From Saposhnikovia divaricata (lineage: Eukaryota; Streptophyta; Magnoliopsida; Apiales; Apiaceae): a stretch of 64,000 nucleotides of DNA. Numbering within the stretch: position 1 is the stretch's first letter; each line of letters starts with the position of its first letter. The translations under genes and the position numbers were made by a program. Shown here piece after piece: positions 23,276 to 35,010 of the stretch. Below the pieces are notes generated by a model. The model was not told the DNA's origin. It saw only the letters and a program-made list of their open reading frames with translations, and made no database searches. The DNA lies in the NCBI GenBank assembly GCA_036435485.1, contig CM071597.1, positions 54,667,881-54,731,880 on the forward strand, written 5' to 3'.

Positions 23276-25711
23276 ATGTCGTCAAAAAGCATTGTTAAAA
23301 TTCCCATGTTTAACTAGGATAATTATACAATGTGGAAAAATAAAATGGAGTTGTTTCTTGATGTCGCAAATTCTAAATATTTGGGTGTTCTACAGAACGG
23401 ACCTATAATTCCAAAAGAATATGTATCTGAATCTATTGTTGGAAGAATTGTTGTAACACCTGCATCATCTTTTCCAAAGCCTACTGCTTCTTTTACTCCT
23501 GATGAAAAAGAGGACGCAGGACTAGATAAGAATTTGAGACTTATTCTAATAGATTCCCTGGATGCTGTGATGTACAGTCATGTGATGAATTACAAAACTG
23601 CAAAACACATGTGGGAAACTATTGAGACTATCAATGAAGGAACTGATGAAGTCAGGGAAAAGAGACTTCAGATTTTAACCTCTGAGTATGAACACTTTAG
23701 AGCTGGCCCTAATGAAGGCATTCAGGAAGTGTTTGAAAGGTATAACAAAATAATCAACAACTTGCAAGTTCATGGCAAGCAATATACACAGAAGGAGATT
23801 AATATGAAGTTTTTGTTGACTATGCCCACTCATCTTAAACATAGGATAACAGCCATCAGAGAATCAAGAGATTTGAATAAGATTGCTCTTGAAAGATTGT
23901 TTGGTGTTCTGAAAACCTATGAACTGGAACAAGTACAGAAGAGGGAGGTCTCTGGTAAAGGAAGAGTGCCAAGTTCGTCTACAGCTCTTGTAGTTGAGGC
24001 ACCTAAGGAAGTGCAAGCTAAGGTTGTTCTACCTTACAGCTCAGACAAGGAAAAGACTGAAGTAGAGCTTGGTCAGACACCACCTACTCAGGATGGTGGA
24101 GACTTTTACTCATTGGAAGAGCTAGATCAACTCGAAGATGAATCCTGGCATTGATGGTAAGGCAATTTGGTAACTTTAGATTCAGAAGAAATCTAAAGTA
24201 CAGGTTCAAGTCATATAACAGATTCCAGAGGAGGCTCTTCTTCCTCTAGTAACAGGGGAGGATACAAAACTGGATCTGTTGACAGAAGCAAGATTCGTTG
24301 CTTCAACTGTAATGAATTGGGGCACTTTGCCACTGAATGTCAGAAACCCAAGCAAACTCAAAGAAGAGATTTTGCTGCTGAGAAGAAGAAACCTGGAAAA
24401 GCCTATGTTGCGGCTGGTAAGAGTTGGGATGACACGGACAGCGAAGATGAAGAATATGGAAATCTTGCGTTGGTGGCAAATGATGAAGCATCTGATCATC
24501 ATAACAAACCGGTAATTGTTACTGACACTGAATTGATTCGTAGTCTATATAATTCCTTAGATAATGCACAAACTGGATATAATAGACTAGATTTGCTAAG
24601 CACTAAACTTGGAAATGAAGTGTCAGAATTGAAAAAGGAGCATATTAATCAAGATCAACAAAGAGATGAAATAACAATGCTTAATAAAAAGGAGAAAGCT
24701 ATTCTAGAAGTTTTAGGCAAACAAATGGCTAGAATTACTGAACTTGAAACACAGGTCAGGGCTTGTTATAATTCTGTTAAAGTTTCCAAAGAGTTTTTTA
24801 ACAATCAAGTTGTAGAACGAACAACAGGTATAGGATATGGTTACAATGAAGCTGTTGGATCATTAGGCATAAATTCCCCTAATCCTGTTAGTGCTAAAGA
24901 AAGGGGAATACCACATGTGCTCAAAAATGTTAAAAAACCTCTATTTAAACAATCTGATGCTGGACCACCAGATATTCTTTCTATGGTTATCCAGGAAGAA
25001 ATGAGAAATGAGGACAGTGCAAATGGCACAGTCTTTGTTAAGGATAAAGCTGTTAAGAACGCTAATCCAAAAAATGTTTCATCCAAGAAAGATGTCACAG
25101 TCTTTGTTAAGGCTAAATCTGTTGAGGACACTAATCCAAAGAATGTTTCATCTAAGAAAAATGTACCTAAAGTGCCAGTCAAGGTTGTTGAAACAACTAG
25201 TTCTTCTAAGACTGGATTAGGTGTTAATAAGTTGAAGCAGAAAAATAACATGTCTAACATGAATACCATGCCTATCATTGATTCTAATCATAAAGCATGT
25301 GGTGTTATCAATTGTATGTCTTGTGCTTTTAACAGTATGCGTGCTTATTTTAATGGTAGTTATGCATGTGATAAACAGACTGCTCCTCGACAGCATATGA
25401 ACAGGAACAATAATGTTCGATCAAAGACTACTTTTCCTCCTCAAGTTAGGAGAGAGACATTTGTACCTAAGACTAAACAAAGGGTTACCAAGAATGTTTA
25501 CCAGGTCAAATGTCCAGTCAATGACACAAGTGTTATTGCTGCTAAAGAAACATGGATACCCAAGATAAAACGAAAGATTTTCAAATCTGTTTATAAGGTT
25601 AAATGTTTATTGACTAAAGTGGTTAAAATTAAAAATGTTGTTTTGCCTGATAAAGGTCAATACTTTAAATCTGCAGGACCCAATCAAATTTGGGTCCCGA
25701 AGAAGGTTTAA
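23276..25711 (+). pseudogene. Sirevirus A gag (broken)
   Basis: The ATG at 23276 is followed by a TAG at 23315-23317 (codon 14), within the KIPMFN*DNYTMW motif; the first long frame resumes at 23330. A first part of about 275 residues resembles element D's gag (GTDEVREKRLQILTSEYEHF). Frameshifts at about 24143 and 24222 flank a basic segment; the zinc knuckle CFNCNELGHFATEC lies near 24299. A long tail (24317-25711) ends NQIWVPKKV*. The last 22 bases overlap pol in the -1 frame. Gag packages RNA in the particle. Confidence 0.85.
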
Positions 25712-28700
25712 TCCATTTGTCATTGCAGGGTATTGAACAGGTTGAACGAGTAACCTGGATCTTGGACAGTGGATGTTCAAGGCATATGACTGGAGATAGA
25801 ACACTGCTGACAAATGTGGTGGAGAAGGCCGGCCCAGTAGTTACCTTTGGAGATAACAGCAAAGGTAGAACTGATGGATATGGCAGACTTGAAGCTGAAA
25901 ATGTTATCATTGAAGAAGTGTCCTTTGTAAAAGGACTTGAGCATAATTTGCTCAGCATCAGTCAATTCTGTGACAAGGGATTTGAAGTCTACTTTAACAA
26001 AAAGAATTGTTTGATTTCACACAAAAGAAGTGAACAACCATCTCTGACGAGAGTCAGAAAAGGAAACTTGTATGTAGCCAACATGAACACTAGAAGCACT
26101 GAAGAAATCAATTGCTTCTATTCTAAAGCATCCACAGATGAAAGCTAGCTATGGCACAAGAAACTTTCTCATCTAAATTTCAAAACAATGAATTATTTGG
26201 TTAAAAGGGAAATGGTAAGAGGTTTACCCCCTATGGAATTCACACAGGAAGGACTATGTGATGCCTGTCAAAAAAGCAAACTAAAAAGAGCAACTCACAG
26301 AAGCACTGATATATCTTCAATAACTGATCCTTTACAGTTACTTCACATGGATCTATTTGGTCCAGTGAATGTGATGTCTATGTCAAAGAAAAGATATGCT
26401 CTTGTGATTGTTGATGATTTTTCAAAGTACACATGGGTCTTGTTCCTGAATTCTAAAGATGAGACTCCACAACTGGTGATCGATCATATCAAGTTAATTG
26501 GGCTGGATTCCAAGTATCCAGTGAGGGCTATAAGGTCAGACAATGGAACTGAATTCAAAAATGCAGTTCTAAATGACTTTTGTACTGAAAAGGGTATAAC
26601 CAGACAATACTCAGCTCCAAGAACTCCTCAACAAAATGGGGTAGTTGAAAGAAAGAAAAGAACCTTGATTGAAGCTGCACGTACTATGTTAAGTGAATCA
26701 AGGCTTCCATTGTATTTTTGGGCTGAAGCTGTCAACACTGCTTGCTATACTCAGAATCGAACTCTTATCAACAAAGACTTGATGAAAACGCCCTATGAAG
26801 CCATGAATGAAAAGAAACCAACACTCAAATACTTTCATGTATTTGGAGCAAAATGCTTTGTACTTAAAGAAGGAGACGATCAAGGTGGAAAATTTGAAGC
26901 CAAAGCACATGAAGCAATTTTTGTTGGTTATGAAAGAAGAGCTTACAAGGTGTATTTGATTGAACATTAGAAGATGATGGAAAGTGACAATGTAACATTT
27001 GATGACACTAAACTCCCTAGAATCCAGACTGAAGATTCATCTGAAAAGCTATCTTTTGAAGATATGACAGATCTAGATTCAGATGATGATAGTCCACCTG
27101 ATGTTTTTGCTGATGCAAATGACAACAATGTCAATGATGAGACTAATCAGAATAATGGTGGTGAAAATAATGAAAATATTGAAAACACCACTCATACTTC
27201 TGAACACTCATTTAATCATCCTGGCAACAACTCAGGGGAAGTTAATGAAAGATCTACTAGTCATACTCAACATCACAATGAAGAACAAGGTGAATCATCA
27301 AGGCTAAATCTTCCCAGACAGACTGTTTGGAATAGAGCTCATTCTTTTGAGCTAATCGTTGGTGATCCAGATGTTGGTGTAAAGACTAGAAGAGCTTTGC
27401 AAAATCAGTGTAATTATTCAGGGTTTCTATCTGAAATGGAACCTAAGAAAACTGAAGAAGCTCTTTCAGATCCTGATTGGGTGATTGCTATGCAAGATGA
27501 ACTCAATCAATTTAAACAACAAGAAGTATGGAAGCTGGTACCCAGACCTACAAATTGAACGGTGGTTGGTACTAGATGGGTATTCAGAAACAAACTTGAT
27601 GAAGATGGCACAGTAACAAGAAATAAAGCAAGACTGGTAGCAAAAGGTTATTCACAATCTGAAGGCATTGACTATGATGAGACCTATGCTCCAGTGGCTA
27701 GACTTGAGGCTGTTAAGATATTCTTGGCATTCGCAACCTTTTCTAACTTTCATGTTTATCAAATGGATGTCAAGAGTGCCTTTCTGAATGGTAAGCTGGA
27801 TGAAGAGGTATATGTAGAACAACCACCTGGTTTTGAAGATCCATATCTATTGGGTTATGTGTACTTTCTCTTCAAGGCTATTTATGGTCTTAAGCAAGCA
27901 CCAAGGAAATGGTATGACACTCTCTCTGAATTTTTACTTGAAAATGAATTTACTAGAGGTGTCATAGACAAAACTCTCTTCACAAAGAAACATAAGAATG
28001 ATACAATATTAGTCAAAATCTATGTGGACGATATAATATTCGGGTCTACTAATGATCTTCTTTGCAAGAAATTTGCTAAGTTAATGCAGGGTAAGTTTGA
28101 AATGAGCATGATGGGTGAGCTGAAGTTCTTTCTTGGATTGCAAGTAAGTCAAAGGACAGATGGAATATTTATCTGTCAATCCAAGTATGTCAAAGAGCTT
28201 CTCAAGAAATATCAAATGGAGGACTCATCTTCAGCAAGAACACCATCATCCACAGCGGTGAAATATGGAGCATGTGAAAATTTTGCCAAGGTAGATATCA
28301 CAAGCTACAGAGGTATGATAGGCTCATTACTTTACCTTACTGCAAGTAGACCTGATATTATGCATGCTACGTGCTTATGTGCAAGGTTCCAATCGGATCC
28401 TAGAGATGTTCATCTCATTGCTGTTAAACGAATCCTGAGATATCTTAAGGGTACGCCTAATTTAGGCATCTGGTACCCTAAAGATTCTGGTTTTAATCTT
28501 GTTGGATATACAGATTCAGATTATGCAGGAAGTGTTGTGGATAGAAAAAGCACCTCTGGGAGTTGTCAATTCCTTGGTGGTAGACTGGTTTCCTGGTACA
28601 GTAAGAAACAACAAACAGTTTCCAACTCAACAGCTGAAGCTGAATATATAGCTGCTGGAAGCTGTTGCGCACAGATTTTGTGGATCAGGAATCAACTGAG

Positions 28701-28971
28701 AGACTATGGCTTTGTACTTGATAAAATTCCTATTTTATGTGACAAAACAAGTGCCATAGCAATCTCTAACAATCCTGTGCAGCACAGAAGAACAAAGCAT
28801 ATTGACATCAGGTATCATTTTATTCGAGAGCATGTCATGAATGGTACCGTGGAGTTACTTTTTGTACCTACGGAAGAACAAACAGCAAATATTTTTACTA
28901 AGTCTCTTGACGAATCCACATTTACCAGACTTGTTGGTGAATTGGGTATGTTAAATAGTCCTAGTAATTAA
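25690..28971 (+). pseudogene. Sirevirus A pol, copy 1
   Basis: Protease WILDSGCSRHMTGD near 25757; integrase HHCC (WHKKLSHLNF, CDACQ), then the DDE core in LLHMDLFGPV, IRSDNGTEF and GVVERKK; RT with IYVDDIIFGS near 28020; RNase H with YTDSDYAGS and STAEAEYIAAGS. Stops interrupt it at 26146-26148 (a Trp codon turned TAG), 26968-26970 and 27559-27561 (an Arg codon turned TGA; copy 2 has AGA). It ends at the TAA at 28969-28971. It would process, copy and integrate the element's RNA. Confidence 0.9.
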
Positions 28972-29580
28972 ACTAGTTAATATCTGAGGTTTGATCTTTA
29001 ATAATTTACAAGTGATTGATGTGTTAATATTTGTTATTAAAGTCACTTGTATAATTATTTTATCAACTTATACTTTTGCTTGTTTCTTCTTAAATCATTG
29101 TTATTATCTTCTCTATACATTTCTAATTACTTCTTGTAATTTTAGAGTAATTCATTTTCCTTAAAAATATTTTTCTCGAATTTTACAAGTTGTAATTTAT
29201 GAGAAATCTATTTTTCTTGAAAATGTTATTATTTTAAAATCAGTTTAATTATTTTTGATGTTTAATAAATTATAATTTCTTTTTGAATAATTTTCTATAT
29301 GGAAATTATTTTATTAGAAAATTTATAGATTTATTAATTCACCAGAAATAATTATGTAAATATTTAGTATTTTATTTTATTTGATTTGTAGTGTTTGTCC
29401 TTTTGTTATTAATGTTTGATTTCGTAAAAAGGACTACCTGTGATCGTTTTTATAATTTTTATTATAACTGCTAATGTTAGTGTAAATTAGTGTGTTATTT
29501 ATAGTTTATTATTTAATAATTAAGTTGATTTATTATTAGAATTTGTTAGACTTGTAAATATTGTGTTAATATTTGAATTT
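28972..29580. other. AT-rich spacer between pol and the ORF3 promoter block (copy 1)
   Basis: No coding potential and no recognised motif apart from T-rich runs. The same spacer is present with few changes after pol copy 2 (42181-42790). Confidence 0.6.
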
Positions 29581-29589
29581 TAGGATAGT

Positions 29590-30020
29590 TATATTAGTTG
29601 TTTTGTTAATATAACAATCGGTATAACAATCCATCTGATTGTTATATTCGAGTTCCTTTTGTTTTATTAATTAATTTTATTGGTAATATAACTCTAGATA
29701 TAACTAATTGTTTAGATAGTCCTGTTATAACTTTCTTTGTATATATAACTGTAATTAGTGTATAGTTATATTAGTGTTATTGCTAGAAATATAAATATCG
29801 ATATAACATTTCTGTCGACTGTCATATTCTTTGTTTTTCGATAGTCATATTATTGTCATATTGTTATTTAAACTTTCATATAACTATTAATATAGGATAG
29901 TCATATTACGTTTACACGTAATATAACTATCGGTATGACTATCAACCGATAGTCATATTAGAACTGATTTGTATATAAGTCGATAGTTATATTCCATAGT
30001 CATATCAGTTCTGTTTCTCT
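29590..30020 (+). promoter_or_regulatory. LTR-like motif array and TATA box before ORF3 (copy 1)
   Basis: Contains many copies, in both orientations, of the LTR motif family (GGTATGACTATC, CGATAGTCATATT, ATATAACTATCGG), densest at 29880-30005, then TATATAA at 29973-29979. In the LTR the same array also lies just ahead of the TATA box. This suggests a separate promoter for ORF3. Activity is inferred, not shown. Confidence 0.55.
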
Positions 30021-30172
30021 CCAAACTCGCGTGTTAAGTCACCGAGAACAATAGATACATACATATTCACACATCTCTAAGTCGAATTGCTGCCCGATTT
30101 TCCTCTCAAATCACGTTTCTAAGAACCTTAATCGATTACCCAGTAGATTATCATCATAACAACGGTTTAAAT

Positions 30173-30412
30173 GTAAGATTTGGTTGAGTTTTGATGATTT
30201 TGAGTTTGAAAATCTCAAATTTTCGATCTAAAATTCAAGAAGATTGGTTGTGATTTTTCAAAAACTGAAAATATACTTGTGTTTGTACTGGTATCAAGAT
30301 CATTGCCTCAAATTTTCAGAATTTTTGGTGAAGAATTCAGTTTTTCGAATTTTTAAATTAATTATTAATTCGAATTTTATGAATTAATTGGGTTAATTGT
30401 TGAATTTTGCAG
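30173..30412 (+). other. Predicted leader intron of ORF3 (copy 1)
   Basis: Donor AAAT|GTAAGATT at 30173 and acceptor GAATTTTGCAG| ending at 30412, about 240 bp and T-rich near the acceptor. The ORF3 start follows about 30 bases later. The same sites are conserved in copy 2. Confidence 0.5.
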
Positions 30413-30441
30413 ATTCCTTAATTTTAAATACCTGATTTGGA

Positions 30442-32518
30442 ATAGCTGGTGCTTATAATAATTTTGAGATTGTTAATCACAATTTTATTGGATATTTTAA
30501 TCCCGAGGATTGCTCGGTGGATCGGTTCAAGCCCTGGATAAATTTTCTGAACGAACGAAATATCTGTAGCCATGCTATAACTGCAAATATTCCCATGAAA
30601 TTTGGTCCACTTAAACTAATGTGTACTACAGCTGTCTCAGATGGAAGATCGTTTTCTTTCAACTTTAATGATAAGACATATACAGTGGATGAATCTGTCT
30701 TCAATGCTGCTCTGAAACTTCCTACTGAACAATTTACTGAAGCGCCATCAACTGATGAGTTGACTCAATTCTTTACACGCCTGAACTATCAAGGTCAACT
30801 GGATCTTAAACGTCCACTCAAAAGCAACCTTGTTCAAGAATGGAACATTTTCTTCGAGATTAGCAAAGGTTTTTGCCAATTCCACCAAGAGTAACAATAC
30901 CGTCATCACAGGTTTGTTACAAACAATTGGTTTCTCAATTGCTCATAACAGAAGGATCAATTTTGGCAGCTTGATATGGCCTATATTGTTAAATCGTGTG
31001 AAGAAGGCTAGAAAGAACTTTGGAAAAGGTAAAATGGTTAAGTGTCATTATCCTCGATTTTTGACATTAATTTTTAATCATCTTATGCCTGAGGATCAAC
31101 CTGCTCCTTTTCCAAATGATCGAGTTCAATGGTCTGGTAAACCAAAGAAGAAGTTCTACACTAGGTTGGATACTTCTAAGGCTTTGTTGCATGTTCCAGT
31201 GGTCATAACACCATATATGTCCACATTCATAAACTTGCAAAATGTTATGCCTCAACCAGTTGTTGGGATACTTGCACTTGAACAAGCTCCAGAACATGAA
31301 GCAGAACAAGCTCCAGAACATGAAGCAGAACAAGCTCCTGAACATCAACCAGAACCAGAACCTCAACCTGATCCTGAACCCTTAACTGCTCCTGAACCTC
31401 AACTTCAAGTGGATCAACCCACTCAGAATGAAGATGATGCACCTGTTAATAATCAGGTATTTGACTCAACTACTTCGCAATCTCAATATCTTTCTGATAG
31501 TCAATTATTTGTGAGAAATGACCAAGAGACTGTAGCACCACAACCTTTAACCCAGGTCACTGCACCAAACAGTAAATCTACATTCTCCAAACACTATCGC
31601 AGAAAGAAATTGTCAGTCAAAAGAGCTAACCCTAGTAGTGATGTCTTGAATGAAACAACAGATTTGCCTTTACAAAAGAGAAGTAAAACTATATCAGAGG
31701 CAACTGTAAACCCCTTCATTTCTTCCAGCACACCCCTATTACTCACAATGGGGGAAGATATTTTCTTAAATGAAGCTGAAAACATTGTCATGCAAGAAGA
31801 GCAAGTTACAGTGCCTGCCATTGTTACGGCAGAAGAACCCTCACAGGTTGATTGGGATTTGCGAACTCCCATTGCACCACCACTGACCTTCCAAGAGGAG
31901 GCTAGGGTGATTTCTGGTGCAGGTACAATGGATGCAGCTCAGGAATTTGAGAGGAGTGATGTCAGGATTACCTCAAATCTGAGTGAAACACTAGCACGTG
32001 AGGTGAGTGATACTCATAGAGCGATTGAGGTGAGAGCACACAATGACACAAACACTCTATCTTTTATGGCACAACTTGATCAAATGAAAGAAAGTCTTGC
32101 TCAAGCTGAAGAAGACAAAAAAAACTTAAGGTTTGACATGGATAACATGAGAACTATCTTCAACAACAAGATCAATGCACTCAAACTCTCTCAACAACAA
32201 GCAATTGAAGACTCTGGAGATGTCAGAGTGGCTCAAGATCTCATTATAACTTCTATGTCGAATCAGATTGAAGATCTTCAGAATAACATAAATGAGAATC
32301 ACTTACCCACTGAACATCGTCTCAGTCAAATTGAAAAGCAAAATGATCATCAAGCAAAGGGGTTGAGACACTTATATAATATCATTAGCAGAACTCACTC
32401 ACTTACAGCGGAAGAGAAGAAATTCTTTGGAAGTAGTGATGAAAGTGGCCCTGGAGCTGGTACAAGCCATAAAGATGTAGAGGATTCCTCAACTAAGGGG
32501 GAGAAATCTAGAGGGGGA
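30442..32518 (+). pseudogene. Sirevirus ORF3, copy 1 (truncated)
   Basis: The start codon is ATA where copy 2 has ATG. A 2-base deletion near 30860 shifts the frame. The protein otherwise matches copy 2: an N-terminal globular part (FKPWINFLNERNICSHAI), a Pro/Glu/Gln repeat region (EQAPEHEAEQAPEHE...), a Lys-rich stretch and a predicted coiled coil (DQMKESLAQAEEDKKNLR). The copy stops at 32518, where it joins an inverted foreign LTR, so about the last 400 residues are lost. Confidence 0.85.
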
Positions 32519-32520
32519 AT

Positions 32521-34385
32521 TGTTAGGTCCAAAATAGTTTATAGAAGGGGGGTTGAATACAAACTATGTCGTTTAATCGAATTTGCTCTTTTCTTAAAAT
32601 ATTAAATCAAGAACAAATTGATGCGGAATAAAACGAATACCGATATTCAAGTTAAATATAAAATTTATATTAACTTGATGGGGTGTGTCTAAATACACGG
32701 GTACAAATTACAAGGTTTGATGACCAAACTAATTATTACAAATTCTATAGAAAATTCGACATGAATTTTTCTATATTTGTAAATAAAAAGATCGAAATTT
32801 ATTATTACAAATTGTATAGAAAATTCGACATGAACTTTTCTATACTTGTAATAAAAAGATCGAGAGGTTCTAGGAAACTTAATTCGCTAGATAGTTCCAC
32901 AAGTGCAAGTAAACAATTTCTAGTGGTTTAGATTTAACAATACAAGCTAGAAATAATTTACAAGATTTAATTTGAAGCTCATGAACATTTTCTCTCTTGG
33001 TCTCTCTTGTTTAGCTCGGGAGAGAATTGTGAAGAATGTTGTGAAGTGTTCTGTCTGTTCTGCTGCCTTCTGTCTTTTATAACACAGCCATAGTCATATT
33101 GCTTTGTTTTAACTGATATAACAATCAGTTAACAATAATATGACATTCGGTATGACTATCCACTGCAAGTAATATGACAGTCTCTTCCAATATAACTTTC
33201 GGTATAACTATCCTTAATACTTGATATGACAGTCGGTTGAACTAGATATGACAATCCAATTTTCTTTTTGCCTGGATATAACTTTCGGTATAACTTAACA
33301 AAAAAAAAACCAATTTGCTTTGTATTGTCAGGTTGAATAAACTGAAAGATGTCATGCTGAAAAACGAAACCACACGCAGGTAGACAAGGTGGACGACATG
33401 CGCGCAGTTCCTTGCGTTCTATATGGCGCGTGTATCTCACGCGCTCCTCAGGCGCGTTAGCCAGCTTTGTCGACAACATTCTGTGGCTTTGACAGACTTG
33501 TCTGTTGCATACATCAATTTATTTGTCTGTCTGTTTTTCCTCCACTTGTCTGTTTTAAATTAATATGTCGACACAGTATTTCTTTGACATTTAGTTCTGT
33601 CGACTTGCGTTAAAATTAATCAATTAATTAATTAATCAAATAATGATTAATTTATTAATTAATTAAATCAGCTTAGATTAGTACATTAATTCAAAGTTAA
33701 TTAACATGATAATTAATTTAATAAATAAATTAATTCAGACTGAATTAATTTATTAATTAAATCAATTACATAATTATATTAATTAAATGAGAATTAATAT
33801 AAATCAATTTTGATTAAAACATTAATTCAATGTTAATTAATATGATAATTAATTTAACAAATAAATTAATTCAGATGAATTAATTTATTAATTAAATCAA
33901 TTACATAATAATATTAATTAAATGAGAATTAATATTAATCATATGATAGTCCAATCTTTTTTCGAACCACTGAAAGTAATAAAGAATTACCACCGAATTT
34001 TTGTTGACGCTCGATGCACGGTCTGGTTCATGAGCGACTAACTCCAACGGCTTTTCTTTATTTTTGACTCTATGAATTGGTTCATGTCTTCCCTTTTTTC
34101 TTCACTCTTTTTCAAACCTTTCTAATTTGTATTCTGCCACTGTAGGAACCTCTTGTCACTATAAATAGAACCCACTGTCTTGATTACTCCACTGATGCTT
34201 GATCAACTGAATGAACTTCTTCAAGTGTAGTATAACTCAAAACGGTAGATTGACTTTGTCTTCTTTCTTTTGACGGTTATGCAATTGAGATCCCTGTGAC
34301 AGTACATATACTATTTACTATTACATTCTTGTTTAAGTTGAGTTGAATCCTCGAAATACAAATAGGCTACATCATATGCCTTTCA
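32521..34385 (-). repeat. LTR of a diverged Sirevirus (element C), inverted inside Sirevirus A
   Basis: On the - strand it begins TGAAAGGCATATG (34385) and ends GGACCTAACA (32521), like the LTRs of Sirevirus A but clearly diverged and longer (1865 bp). It has the same motif array (CCGAATGTCATATTATTG on the - strand near 33140) and a TATA box TTATAAAAGAC at 33073-33083 on the - strand. Two bases (AT) left of it equal the bases normally lying between LTR and PBS. Confidence 0.88.
33683..33944. repeat. Tandem pair of AT-rich units in LTR C
   Basis: Two units of about 136 bp (starting ACATTAATTCAA at 33683 and 33819), rich in AATTAATTTATTAATT palindromes. They can form long AT hairpins. Confidence 0.8.
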
Positions 34386-35010
34386 ATCTCCCCCTATTTG
34401 TTTGTTAGACAATAACAATAAAATACCTAGAGGATAACTCAACTACAAACAAGAAGAAGATAAAGCATTAAAGAACTATAGTAAATAATACATTAAAAAA
34501 AAATTTTGGTTTAGATATAACATTTCCAGAATCTCAGTAGATGAAATGATAGATGATTGTTCCTCTGACAATGAATTAAGTAACTCATCTTCATTTCTTG
34601 ACATATCTGCCTGATAACCCTTTACATCTAATATTGAACATTATCAGCAGGTACTTGGGAATTCTTCAGTGGTAAAGAATATGACTTGTCAACCACATAC
34701 TGAAGAATTCTTCTTTGTCGTTTCATACTTCTCTCCTTCCTTATGTCTCCCCACCTAAGGTGATATGTCTCTTCCTTATAACGGTGAATACTCCTTATCT
34801 CCCCTGACAAGGCGAATAAATCTATCTCCCCCTGACAAGGTGAATACTCCCCCATTCTAAGGTATATCTTTTTTTTATTTCTCTCCCCCTTAGATAGAAA
34901 ATCTCCCCCTCACTAAGGTAAGCTTATACTCTCCCCCTTAGTTGAGTATCTCTTACTAAGGCAATCTTTGAGTATATCTTCTTCAAAATATCTCTCCCCT
35001 TTAGTTGAGT
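34386..35010 (-). mobile_element. 3' flank of Sirevirus C: PPT region and ORF3 tail remnant
   Basis: On the - strand the sequence just before the LTR is CAAATAGGGGGAGAT, the same PPT as in Sirevirus A, preceded by the same CTAGGTATT block seen near 47112. At 34745-35010 there are repeated purine-rich units of the type CTAAGNGGGAGA. A short ORF (34628-34855) and AT-rich remnants may be the end of ORF3, but similarity to copy 2 is weak. Confidence 0.65.
34745..35010 (-). repeat. Array of PPT-like purine tracts
   Basis: At least seven GGGGGAGA or GGGGAGA tracts on the - strand, separated by short ACCTTAG-type spacers. Multiplied polypurine tracts upstream of the 3' LTR are a known feature of Sireviruses. 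Confidence 0.65.

Noticed and set aside
31067..31442. Antisense ORFs opposite the Pro/Glu repeats of ORF3 (also 44323-44653)
   Set aside because: Shadows of the coding strand repeats; they recur in both copies only because ORF3 does.
33156..33479. 107-codon ORF on the - strand in LTR C
   Set aside because: Lies in an LTR with no similarity to known proteins and no counterpart in the related LTRs.
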